20,739 nt of DNA. Source: Erginobacter sp964587835. GTDB taxonomy: Bacteria > Auribacterota > Erginobacteria > Erginobacterales > Erginobacteraceae. The notes below the pieces were generated by a model, which did no database searches, had not been told where the DNA came from, and saw only the letters and a list, made by a program, of their open reading frames with translations. Positions 13,117-20,680 of this stretch are shown in pieces; position 1 is the first letter of the stretch, and each line of letters opens with the position of its first letter. The stretch covers positions 1 to 20,739 of the forward strand of contig CAZPMN010000037.1 of the NCBI GenBank assembly GCA_964587835.1, written 5' to 3'. A program made the translations under genes and the position numbers.

Positions 13117-14660
13117 AAGGGGATGTTGCCGTGTTTCTTCGGAGGGAGTTTCTCCCGCTTGGTTTCCAGCATATCGAACGCGTTGATCAGCCGGGGCCGG
13201 GTGGTGGCGGGGTCGATCACGTCATCGACGTAACCGAGCTCGGCTGCCTTATACGGGGTGGCGAATTCGGCGGTGTACTCGGCGATCTTCTCCGCCCGGG
13301 CGGCTTTCGGATCCTCGGCTTCCTTGATCTCCTTGCGGAAGATGACATTGGCCGCCCCGGAGGGCCCCATCACCGCGATCTCGGCCCGGGGCCAGGCCAG
13401 AATCAGGTCACCGCCCAGGTGCCGGGCGCTCATCGCGATATAGGCACCTCCATAGGCCTTGCGGACAATCAGGGTAACCAGGGGGACGGTGGCCTCGCTG
13501 TAAGCAAAAAGGAGCTTGGCCCCGTGCCTGATGATCCCTCCGTATTCCTGGTTGGTTCCGGGAAGGAATCCCGGTACGTCGACTAGGGTGAGCAGGGGGA
13601 TGTTGAAGGCGTCGCAGAAGCGGACGAACCGGGCCGCCTTGTCGGAGGCGTTGATGTCCAGGCAGCCGGCCAGGATCTTCGGCTGGTTGGCCACCACCCC
13701 GACCGACCGGCCGCCCATCCGGGCGAAACCGGTGGTGATATTCATCGCGTAGTAAGGCATATATTCCAGGTAATCCCCATTATCCACGATCCGCCCGATG
13801 ATCTGGCGGATATCGTAGGGCTTGGCCGGATTGTCGGGGATGATGCCGTCCAGATCCGCGTCGTTCCGTTCCGGGTTGTCGCTGTCCGGTCCGGCTGGAG
13901 CTATCTCGCGGTTATTGGAAGGGAGAAAGGAGAGAAGTCTCCGGATCTGGGCGATGCAGCTTTGGTCGTCGGAAGCGATGAAGGAAGCGACCCCGCTGGT
14001 GCTGTTGTGGGTCATCGCGCCGCCCAGGGCTTCGGCCGAGACCTCTTCCCCGGTCACGGACTTGATCACGTCGGGACCGGTGATGAACATCTTGCTGGTC
14101 TTGTCGACCATAAAGACAAAATCGGTCAGGGCGGGGGAATAGACCGCGCCTCCGGCGCAGGGCCCCATAATCGCCGAGATCTGGGGAATCACCCCGGAGG
14201 CGACAGTGTTAAGATAGAAGATGTCCCCATACCCCTTCAGCGAAGCCACACCCTCCTGAATCCGGGCCCCCCCGGAGTCGTTCATTCCTACCACCGGGGC
14301 CCCAACCTTGAGGGCGTTGCCGAGGACGGTGGCGATCTTCAGAGCCTGCATCTCGCCCAGCGATCCCCCGATCACGGTAAAATCCTGGGCGAAGGCGTAG
14401 ACCAATCTCCCCTCCACCTGGCCGTAACCGGTCACCACGCCTTCCCCGGGGGCCTCTTTTTTCTCCATGCCAAAGTAAGTGCAGTGATGTTTGACGAAGG
14501 CTCCCAGTTCGACCAAAGTGCCGGGATCGAAGAGAAGTTCCAGCCTTTCACGGGCGGTCAACTTGCCCTTCTCGTGCTGTTTCTGGACCCGGGCCTCTCC
14601 CCCCCCGGCCCGGATTTTCTCCCGCCGCCGGACCAGGTCCTGGAGTTTATCGTTCTCCAT
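13113..14660 (-). CDS. mmdA: Methylmalonyl-CoA decarboxylase carboxyltransferase subunit alpha
   Basis: MmdA transfers the carboxyl group of (S)-methylmalonyl-CoA to biotin on MmdC. From the ATG at 14660 the product has 515 residues. Two crotonase-type halves are visible: SGGARIQEG (129-137) and GPCAGGAVYSPALTD (166-180) in the first, PGFLPGTNQEYGGIIRHGAK and RKAYGGAYIAM in the second. The sequence alone cannot separate it from the beta subunit of propionyl-CoA carboxylase; the adjacent OadG-, carrier- and OadB-type genes make the decarboxylase role far more likely. No biotin carboxylase accompanies it, as expected. An ATG at 14669 is nearer to GGGAGAGG, but 14660 has proper spacing (9 bases). 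The last codons meet the 21-base repeat. Methylmalonyl-CoA mutase and epimerase are absent from the window. Confidence 0.93.
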   Translation of the reverse strand: MENDKLQDLVRRREKIRAGGGEARVQKQHEKGKLTARERLELLFDPGTLVELGAFVKHHCTYFGMEKKEAPGEGVVTGYGQVEGRLVYAFAQDFTVIGGSLGEMQALKIATVLGNALKVGAPVVGMNDSGGARIQEGVASLKGYGDIFYLNTVASGVIPQISAIMGPCAGGAVYSPALTDFVFMVDKTSKMFITGPDVIKSVTGEEVSAEALGGAMTHNSTSGVASFIASDDQSCIAQIRRLLSFLPSNNREIAPAGPDSDNPERNDADLDGIIPDNPAKPYDIRQIIGRIVDNGDYLEYMPYYAMNITTGFARMGGRSVGVVANQPKILAGCLDINASDKAARFVRFCDAFNIPLLTLVDVPGFLPGTNQEYGGIIRHGAKLLFAYSEATVPLVTLIVRKAYGGAYIAMSARHLGGDLILAWPRAEIAVMGPSGAANVIFRKEIKEAEDPKAARAEKIAEYTAEFATPYKAAELGYVDDVIDPATTRPRLINAFDMLETKREKLPPKKHGNIPL

Positions 14661-14791
14661 AAGTTCCATCCTCTCCCGACCGCGGGGCCACCGCGATCTG
14701 ATTCTTGTTTTTGACAGGTTGCCCGTTGTTCCTCGCCCGGCTTAAGGCGAAGTCCCGATCAGCCATACTGCTTCAACGCGGTTATCTTATA

Positions 14792-15670
14792 TCAGTTTCG
14801 GGAAGAAGCAAACTGATTATTCCCTCTTTCGGTGCGCCGGGAGAGGAGAAGACCGGTCAGGATTACCGCCCCCCCCGCCAGCAGCCTGATCACACTGGTT
14901 CGTTCCCCGAAGAAGATCAGGGAAACGGCTACGGCCAGCGGTATCTTCAAGTTGTTGAAGACCGCCAGGGTCCCGGCCGAGGTCAGGACCGCCCCCTTGT
15001 TCCACCAGAAAAAGCCCAGCCCGGAGGCAATTACTCCGAGATAGAGGAGAGTGCCGGCCGCGCCGGGGGAGATTCGGGACAGGTCTCCCCAGCCGCCGGT
15101 GAGGGTGGTCCAGGGGGCGGTGGCCGCCGCCCCGCCCAGGAAAAGGAGAACGTAGACTTCCCGGTCCGGCCGCGTTTGAAAGCGGTGACGGAGGTGCCGG
15201 TATTCAATCTGTCCGGCGGCGAAGCACAGGTTGGAGAACTGGACCAGGAGAAAACCGGAGACCAGTCCCCCCAGAGCGGTCGGCTGATAGGTTATGATCG
15301 CCGCTCCGGCCACCGCCAGCAGGGCGGCTCCGAAGTCCCCTCCCCGGAACCGGCGGCGGTAGAGGTCATCCAGCAGGGTTACATAAATCGGGGTCAGGAT
15401 GGTATAAACCGCCACCTGGTAAGCGTCCAGGTAGGCAAAGGCCCTCAGGTAGGCGATATACATCAGGCCGTATTGGACCGCTCCGGTCAGGATGAGCCGT
15501 CCCTGGAGCCGGAGCGGGAGCCGGCGGGGGCGGTAAAAGGGCAGGAAGCAGGGGAGGGCGACGGTCAGGCGGAGCCAGGCTACCAGGCCGGGATCGATTC
15601 CCTCCAGACGGGTTTTGATCAGGCCGAAGGAGAAGGCCCAGATCAGGGAGACCAGGGTCAGATAGAACAT
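14792..15670 (-). CDS. DMT-superfamily (EamA) transporter
   Basis: This 292-residue membrane protein has about ten hydrophobic helices in two homologous EamA halves. The first opens with LTLVSLIWAFSFGLIKTRLE and contains GLMYIAYLRAFAYLDAYQVA; the second includes YLGVIASGLGFFWWNKGAVL and LAVFNNLKIPLAVAVSLIFF, the positions where the EamA signature usually falls. Members export or import amino acids, drugs and other small metabolites, and substrates cannot be read from sequence. It lies 122-131 bases upstream of mmdA on the same strand, so it may lead the operon or stand alone. One could imagine biotin or a carboxylate as substrate from the neighbourhood, but nothing in the sequence says so. 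The ATG at 15670 gives the full first helix. Confidence 0.85.
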   Translation of the reverse strand: MFYLTLVSLIWAFSFGLIKTRLEGIDPGLVAWLRLTVALPCFLPFYRPRRLPLRLQGRLILTGAVQYGLMYIAYLRAFAYLDAYQVAVYTILTPIYVTLLDDLYRRRFRGGDFGAALLAVAGAAIITYQPTALGGLVSGFLLVQFSNLCFAAGQIEYRHLRHRFQTRPDREVYVLLFLGGAAATAPWTTLTGGWGDLSRISPGAAGTLLYLGVIASGLGFFWWNKGAVLTSAGTLAVFNNLKIPLAVAVSLIFFGERTSVIRLLAGGAVILTGLLLSRRTERGNNQFASSRN

Positions 15671-15676
15671 AACGGC

Positions 15677-15800
15677 TTAACCCGATTTATTTATAGATCG
15701 GGTCAGTGTAAATCAGGTTGACCGGAAATCAATTAAGCATGGTGCGATTTCCACCCTAAGGTGTCTCTATTCCTAACTTGTTTTCTGGCAATTCAGGCAA
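15677..15800. repeat. Dispersed repeat A: hairpin plus trailing conserved segment
   Basis: AACCCGATTTAT (15679-15690) pairs with ATAGATCGGGT (15693-15703). AGTGTAAATCAGGT, then a segment from GTGCGATTTCC to TGGCAATTCA, follow. The same order occurs at 20441-20680, where about 120 extra bases separate the hairpin part from the trailing part. The apparent upstream extension of the following reading frame (from about 15778) lies in this repeat, which argues for its start at 15895. A further small hairpin GCGGAT-tt-ATCCGC follows near 15811-15824. Confidence 0.65.
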
Positions 15801-15894
15801 ACCATCCTCCGCGGATTTATCCGCTTGGTCTGCCCACCGGCGCCAGGAAAATATTACTTTACCCGCGCAGCGGAAGAAAGTTATTATTTGCCCG

Positions 15895-17781
15895 ATGGAC
15901 CCGTCGCCCGACATTCTCAATTCCATAGCCGATCTGGTGGGAATTGCCGGGAAGCTGCCCCCGTCCAACGTGGTTGTTCCCGGGGGGCACCGGTTGGAGG
16001 ACCTGAAACTGGTGGAGGCGGCCCGTGATCACGGGATCGTCGATCGGATAATCCTGGTCGGGGACCGCCGGGCGATCACCCGATCGATCGACCAGCTCGG
16101 GATTAGAATTCGTCCCGACCGGATCGTCTCCGCCTCCGATTCCGAAGCGACAGCCGCCGCCACGGCCCGGTTGGTCGCGGAGGGCCGGGCGGATATCGTG
16201 CTCAAGGGGGATATCTCGACTCCGGTCATCAACCGGGCGCTCCGTCCCCTGGCCGTTCGCCCGACGGTCAGCCTGGCGACGGTCTTTGACGCCGCCCCGT
16301 TTTCCGGCGGCCGTCCGATGGTCCTGACCGATGCGGGTTTCACCACCGTCTGTAACTTTGGCCGGATGGTTGATCTGGTCAACAACGCCTGCGAGGTCGC
16401 CCGGCTGGTCCTGGGGATCCCCCGTCCCCGGGTGGCGATCCTCTCGGCCAATGAAAAGCCGATTCCCTCCCTACCGTCCACCTGGCTGGGGAAAAAATTG
16501 AGCGAAAGGGAATGGAAAGACGCGGTGGTCTATGGCCCGCTCTCCTTCGATCTGGCCACCGATCCGGAGTCGGTGGCTCTGAAGGGGATCGCTTCCCCCT
16601 CGGGAGCCCGGGAGGTGGCCGGCCGGGCCGATGTTCTGGTCAGCCCCGGCATCGACACCGCCAACGCGCTTTACAAGGCTGTCACCGCCCTGAATAAATT
16701 CGGCCTCGCCTCTCTGGCCGGGATCACGGTTGGCTTCCCCTTCCCCTACGTCATCCTCTCCCGGGCCGATACCCTGGAGACCCGGCTGGAGTCGATTGCG
16801 CTCTGCAGCGTTTTTTTTCAGCGTGGTCGCTCTGCCCGTCTCCGCTCCCGGCGGCCGAGGAGATCTTCTTCCTCCTCCCGGATCCTGGCGATTCACCCCG
16901 GGCCGGGTTCGATTAAAGTCGCCGTCTTTACCGGCGGGGAAATCCGGCAACTCGGGGCGGGCGAGATCGAATCCCCTCCCGCTTTTCCGGCGGGAGGGGA
17001 ACAGCCGGTCGAGAAGCTGGCTAAAGAGATTCGCCGGATCGTCCGGAGCTGGTCCATCCGCCGGATCGACGCCGTCGCTGTCCCGGCGGGGTTCTTGCCG
17101 CCGCCCGAGCCCGGTCCGTCGGACGGGATTTACCGGATCGCCTCCCGGCGGGGCGAGAAGGTTTCCCTGGACCGGGAAATATCCCGGGCCGCCCAAAAGC
17201 GGTCCGGATCCGGTCGCCTGGAGAATCTCGGGATTGTCCTGGGGGCGGCCCTGGCCAGGCTCTATCGGGTCCCGGCCTGGGCCGTTGACCCGTGCGCGAA
17301 TGAGAACTCAATCTCCATCGAGTTTGCTTTGAGAGCGGCGGCCCGCCTGGCCGCCGTCGGGATGCGCCGACCGGATCCGAAGGTGAAACTGGTGGCGGCT
17401 TACCTGGGCCCACGGATCGCGACGACCGTCTTCCGGGGGGGAGAGATCGGCGGTATTACCTTCTGGCCCGAAGCCGGAAAGAAAACGTCGCTTTCGCTTG
17501 ATCGGATCTCCCGGGAGATAGCGATCGACCGGGCGGCCCGGCAGATCGCGGGGGAGGTTATCGCCGCCGGGGGCGATATCGAGTCAATCGTTCTGGCCGG
17601 GGAAACCGGCCGGGGCCGGGAGATTCTGGGCGAGGTCCGCCGCCGGATAAGCCGGCTGGCTCCGGTAGTGGTCCAGAAGGGGGAAGTTGAACTGGAAGGC
17701 CTGGCTGTTGCGGCTGCAGGTGCACTTTCGGGCAAGATCCGTCCGCTCCGTTACCGTTCGGCTCTAAGGAGAAAGAAATGA
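15895..17781 (+). CDS. Fused phosphotransacylase (Ptb-like) and degenerate butyrate-kinase-like protein
   Basis: The 628-residue product joins two enzymes that normally act in sequence to make acyl-phosphate and then ATP from acyl-CoA. Residues 1 to about 318 resemble phosphate butyryl/acetyltransferase: DRIILVGDRR, ADIVLKGDIST, and SPGIDTANALYKAVTAL. Residues 330-619 resemble butyrate kinase but are shorter (about 290 versus 355): ILAIHPGPGSIKVAVF, NLGIVLGAALARLYRVPAWAVDP, VAAYLGPRIATTVF, and IVLAGETGRGREIL. Key kinase positions have changed: Asn of NPGSTS is His334, Arg of GRGG is Pro397, and His of AHLGGG is Tyr503 with the glycines replaced. The kinase half therefore looks inactive. An Arg/Ser-rich linker joins the halves. 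No strong ribosome-binding site precedes the ATG. The stop overlaps the next gene as ATGA. Confidence 0.8.
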   Translation: MDPSPDILNSIADLVGIAGKLPPSNVVVPGGHRLEDLKLVEAARDHGIVDRIILVGDRRAITRSIDQLGIRIRPDRIVSASDSEATAAATARLVAEGRADIVLKGDISTPVINRALRPLAVRPTVSLATVFDAAPFSGGRPMVLTDAGFTTVCNFGRMVDLVNNACEVARLVLGIPRPRVAILSANEKPIPSLPSTWLGKKLSEREWKDAVVYGPLSFDLATDPESVALKGIASPSGAREVAGRADVLVSPGIDTANALYKAVTALNKFGLASLAGITVGFPFPYVILSRADTLETRLESIALCSVFFQRGRSARLRSRRPRRSSSSSRILAIHPGPGSIKVAVFTGGEIRQLGAGEIESPPAFPAGGEQPVEKLAKEIRRIVRSWSIRRIDAVAVPAGFLPPPEPGPSDGIYRIASRRGEKVSLDREISRAAQKRSGSGRLENLGIVLGAALARLYRVPAWAVDPCANENSISIEFALRAAARLAAVGMRRPDPKVKLVAAYLGPRIATTVFRGGEIGGITFWPEAGKKTSLSLDRISREIAIDRAARQIAGEVIAAGGDIESIVLAGETGRGREILGEVRRRISRLAPVVVQKGEVELEGLAVAAAGALSGKIRPLRYRSALRRKK

Positions 17782-18263
17782 GAAGAGAAGACAGGCTGCA
17801 CTGGGTCTTTCGGGCCCACGTCCACGACCGGGCCGGGGCCCTGACCAGCATCGCCTCGGCTTTCAGTAACGAGGGTATCAGTATTGACACCGTGGTCGGG
17901 CACGGCCTGGAAGAGAGAGCGGGGATCGACGGCAGCGTGGTGATGACCTTTCGCTGCCGGGAGGAGGAGAAGGACGTTATGGTCCGGAAGATTCGCCGGT
18001 TGAGCAAGGTGAAGTCACTCGAGGAACATCCCTACCTCTCCCAGAACTTGAGGAAATCCGCTATTATCCGGACCGTTCGCCCGCTCGTTCCCCGGGACGT
18101 GGCGGGGAAAATCACCTTCCTGACCAGCGAACTGGTCCATTCCGGGCCCGAGGGTTACACCTTTCTCCTGGCCGGCTCGCCCAGCGAACTCGACCCGATC
18201 CTGATTCGCCTGGAGACGGAAGGGGTGGTGACCGACCTGGTTTATTCGGTTATCGGTCTCTGA
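17778..18263 (+). CDS. IlvH-like ACT-domain protein, coupled to the Ptb-Buk fusion
   Basis: The 161-residue product has an N-terminal ACT domain (about 8-80; DRAGALTSIASAFSNEGISI is the ligand-binding signature) and a C-terminal half like IlvH (FLLAGSPSELDPILIRLETE, then VVTDLVYSVIGL). IlvH/IlvN binds valine and controls acetolactate synthase. No acetolactate synthase large subunit is present in the window, and the C-terminal half is only loosely similar. It is therefore better called an IlvH-like sensor than ilvN. The start is certain: AAGGAG lies 7 bases before the ATG, which overlaps the stop of the fused phosphotransacylase gene as ATGA. This tight coupling suggests it binds or regulates the fusion protein, plausibly in response to a branched-chain amino acid or acyl compound. 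Confidence 0.75.
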   Translation: MRREDRLHWVFRAHVHDRAGALTSIASAFSNEGISIDTVVGHGLEERAGIDGSVVMTFRCREEEKDVMVRKIRRLSKVKSLEEHPYLSQNLRKSAIIRTVRPLVPRDVAGKITFLTSELVHSGPEGYTFLLAGSPSELDPILIRLETEGVVTDLVYSVIGL

Positions 18264-18265
18264 GC

Positions 18266-18294
18266 CCGGATTCTCCGGATGGCAGGAGAGCCGG
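18266..18294. terminator. Possible bidirectional hairpin between convergent genes
   Basis: CCGGATTCTCC and GGAGAGCCGG pair around an 8-base loop, with one bulge. The hairpin lies exactly between the end of the ACT gene and the stop codon of the converging zinc-ribbon gene (TAG ending at 18295). No T-run follows on either side, so termination is only a possibility. Confidence 0.3.
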
Positions 18295-18783
18295 CTATCT
18301 CCGCCAGTAGACTCGGATGCTCTGCTCCTGATCGGCGTACTGGACGGTGAGGTCCCCCTTGTAAGCCCGGGAGAGCGCCTCTCCGATTCTCCTGGCCAGG
18401 TGGATTCCGGTGGTGGTTACCAGCAGACCATCTTCCCGGGGGGCGAGCTTGATCAATCGTTGAAGGGGATGGTTGGCCTTCTCCTGTTCTTCCACGTTCC
18501 GGATCAGGTTCTCGATCTCCTCCCGGTGTTCGGGAAAGAAATCCCCCCTGATCTCGACCTGGCCGGCCGGGTAGTTGTCGCTGGTTCTCCGACAGGCGGG
18601 GCAGAGGGCCTGGTGGGGTTCGGTCTTTTCCGCCGGAGGATTCCAGGTCCAGCGGCCGCCGGTATAGAAGGCACCGCAGCCCGGGCAGCGGGTCGGTTCC
18701 GGCAGTTTCTCCTTTTCGTAGTAGCTGTCGTGGTGCTTTTCCCTGATCAGGCGATCCTTCCTCCCGTAGGGTGTCTGTGACAT
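18295..18783 (-). CDS. BCAM0308-type zinc-ribbon protein
   Basis: The 162-residue protein matches a family I know only by the label BCAM0308. It has a basic N-terminus, CPGC (33-36), TGGRWTWNPP, and CPAC (61-64), making a four-Cys zinc ribbon. The second half is helical (HREEIENLIRNVEEQEKANH), then LLVTTTGIHLARRIGEALSRAYKGDL and a basic beta tail. The zinc ribbon and ATG-proximal Arg/Lys content suggest nucleic-acid binding, and the later part recalls NMD3-like or ribosome-linked proteins, but function is not established. AAAGGAGG sits 9 bases before the ATG. It is transcribed divergently from gatB and convergently with the ACT gene. Nothing is missing; both Cys pairs are intact. Confidence 0.8.
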   Translation of the reverse strand: MSQTPYGRKDRLIREKHHDSYYEKEKLPEPTRCPGCGAFYTGGRWTWNPPAEKTEPHQALCPACRRTSDNYPAGQVEIRGDFFPEHREEIENLIRNVEEQEKANHPLQRLIKLAPREDGLLVTTTGIHLARRIGEALSRAYKGDLTVQYADQEQSIRVYWRR

Positions 18784-18880
18784 AACTTTAAGCCTCCTTT
18801 ACCCGTACGCAGTTGGCTCCCGGCAGAATAGCAAATAACGATCTTCGATTCAAGAGAAGAAGCCGAAAATGCTTTTTAAA

Positions 18881-18909
18881 TTTACAGTCCTTTCCGCCGG
18901 GATTATATT
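18881..18909 (+). promoter_or_regulatory. Sigma-70-type promoter of gatB, giving a leaderless mRNA
   Basis: TTTACA (18881-18886) is separated by exactly 17 bases from TATATT (18904-18909). The -10 box ends 6 bases before the gatB ATG at 18916, so transcription should start at or next to the A of the start codon. No Shine-Dalgarno sequence precedes the ATG, in agreement with leaderless translation. The region is also AT-rich in contrast to the flanking genes. Confidence 0.6.
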
Positions 18910-18915
18910 CAAGAT

Positions 18916-20337
18916 ATGAATCTCGAAACCGTGATTGGGTTGGAAGTTCACGTTCAGCTCAAAACCGCCACCAAGATATTCTGCTCTTGCCCGGCGGCCG
19001 CGGGCGGGGAACCGAATACCCGGGTCTGCCCGGTCTGTCTCGGTCTGCCGGGGTCCCTTCCAGTGTTCAACCGGCGGGCCCTCGACCTGGCCGTCCGGGC
19101 CGGTCTGGCCCTGAACTGCACCGTTTCCACCTTCAGCAAATTTGACCGGAAAAACTATTTTTATCCCGATCTCCCCAAGGCCTACCAGATCTCGCAGTAC
19201 GACCGCCCGCTGAATGCTGCGGGCTGGCTGGAGATTATAACCGAGGGAGGGAAGAAGCGAATCAGGGTGACCCGGGCCCACCTGGAGGAGGACGCGGGAA
19301 AACTGGTGCATTGTGAAGAGGGTTGGAGCGGGGTGGATTACAACCGCACCGGAATCCCGCTGCTGGAGATCGTCTCGGAGCCTGAACTGAGAACTCCCCT
19401 GGAAGCCGGCGAGTATCTGAGGACGATGCGGGCGGTTATGCGGTACATTGAAGTCAGTGACTGCGATATGGAAAAGGGCAGCTTCCGTTGTGATGCCAAT
19501 ATCTCTCTCAAGCCCGCCGGATCGGCGGAGCTGGGGGTAAAGGTCGAGATCAAGAACCTCAATTCCTTCAAGGCGGTGGAGCGGGCCCTGGAATACGAGG
19601 AGCTCCGTCAGCGGAAATTGCTCGAAAATGGTGAACCGGTTCTCCAGGAGACCCGCCTCTACAACAGCGACCTCGAGCGGACCCTGTCGATGCGCTCCAA
19701 GGAGGAGGCCCACGACTACCGGTACTTCCCCGACCCCGATCTGGTCCCGGTGGTCGTCGCCCGGGAACGGGTGGAAGAGATCCGCTCGCAGCTGCCGGAA
19801 CTTCCCCTGGTCCGGCGGGAACGTTTCCGGCAGCAGTACGGACTGCCTGATTACGCCTCCGGAGTTTTGACCTCGGAACGGGGTCTGGCCGACTACTTCG
19901 AAGCCGCCGCCGCCGGGGTCGATGCCAGGACTCTCAGCAACTGGGTGATGGTGGAGCTGCTGGGAAAATTGAACGAGGCGGGCCTGGTGATCGAGGAAAG
20001 CCCGATTCCGGCCCGGAGCCTGGCTGGTCTTGTCACCCTGATCGAGGCTGGAAAGATCAGCGGCAAGATCGCCAAGCGGGTCTTCGCCGAAATGTTCAGC
20101 AGCGGGGCTGACCCGGAGGCGATTGTGGAGAGAGAAGGTTTGGCCCAGATCAGTGACCGGAATGAACTGAGAAAGGTTGTCAAGGAAGTGCTCACCGCGA
20201 ACCCGGGTCCGGTTGCCGACTATCGGGGAGGGAAGAAAGCAGCCCTTGGTTTCCTGGTCGGGCAGGTGATGAAGGCGACCCGGGGCCAGGCGAACCCAGG
20301 ACTGGTCAACCAGCTTCTGCGGTCAATACTTTCCTGA
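18916..20337 (+). CDS. gatB: Asp-tRNA(Asn)/Glu-tRNA(Gln) amidotransferase subunit B
   Basis: GatB, with GatA and GatC, amidates mischarged Glu-tRNA(Gln) and Asp-tRNA(Asn). The 473-residue length is normal. Near the N-terminus, GLEVHVQLKT leads to Cys23, Cys25, Cys38 and Cys41 (IFCSC and VCPVCLGLPGSLPV), the zinc site of the cradle domain. FDRKNYFYPDLPKAYQISQY, the kinase-activating region, and DYNRTGIPLLEIV follow. AHDYRYFPDPDL and the YqeY-like C-terminal tail (from about 330; helical, ending in RGQANPGLVNQLL) complete it. GatA and GatC are not in the window, so the subunits are dispersed. The ATG at 18916 gives the standard start. A strong promoter ends immediately before it and no ribosome-binding site is visible. 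Confidence 0.96.
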   Translation: MNLETVIGLEVHVQLKTATKIFCSCPAAAGGEPNTRVCPVCLGLPGSLPVFNRRALDLAVRAGLALNCTVSTFSKFDRKNYFYPDLPKAYQISQYDRPLNAAGWLEIITEGGKKRIRVTRAHLEEDAGKLVHCEEGWSGVDYNRTGIPLLEIVSEPELRTPLEAGEYLRTMRAVMRYIEVSDCDMEKGSFRCDANISLKPAGSAELGVKVEIKNLNSFKAVERALEYEELRQRKLLENGEPVLQETRLYNSDLERTLSMRSKEEAHDYRYFPDPDLVPVVVARERVEEIRSQLPELPLVRRERFRQQYGLPDYASGVLTSERGLADYFEAAAAGVDARTLSNWVMVELLGKLNEAGLVIEESPIPARSLAGLVTLIEAGKISGKIAKRVFAEMFSSGADPEAIVEREGLAQISDRNELRKVVKEVLTANPGPVADYRGGKKAALGFLVGQVMKATRGQANPGLVNQLLRSILS

Positions 20338-20440
20338 CCGATCCATGGCGATCGGGGAATTGTCTGGCGGGTAAATTAAATTATAGCCCCGGTTTGGATG
20401 GTTTGCTACTATGTCCAGCTTTTCCCAGCAGAATAAGCTC

Positions 20441-20680
20441 TAACCCGATTTATTCATAAATCGGGTTAGTGTAAATCAGGTGGTCCGGTAATTAATGAGA
20501 AGGAGAAGAGGTTTAAGTACATAACACCTTGGCTTATAATTTATTGCAAATTTATTTGGTAAATTTTCTCGGCTCTGGGAAAGGAAAAGAAATAACGAGG
20601 TGAGTTAATCGAAAAAGCAGAGTGCAATTTCAACCTAAAGGCGCCTCTATCCCTAAGTTATTTATTGCCTGGCAATTCAC
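20441..20680. repeat. Dispersed repeat B: perfect 13-base-arm hairpin plus trailing segment
   Basis: TAACCCGATTTAT (20441-20453) and ATAAATCGGGTTA (20456-20468) are perfect inverted repeats around TC. AGTGTAAATCAGGT follows, and after about 120 unrelated bases (about 20497-20619) comes a segment from GTGCAATTTCAACC to GGCAATTCA. The order matches repeat A at 15677-15800. No gene is visible in 20338-20739; 20338-20440 shows only a short GATC-centred inverted repeat and nothing else I can name. Confidence 0.65.

Noticed and set aside
13113..14660. Propionyl-CoA carboxylase beta subunit instead of mmdA
   Set aside because: Sequence alone allows it, but the adjoining OadG-, carrier- and OadB-type genes and absence of a biotin carboxylase fit the decarboxylase.
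15778..15894. Upstream extension of the Ptb-Buk fusion from a TTG codon
   Set aside because: The extension falls in a dispersed repeat and does not resemble a phosphotransacylase N-terminus.
20338..20370. Possible gatB terminator (CCGATC/GATCGG)
   Set aside because: Short stem, no T-run and poor loop; not enough to call.
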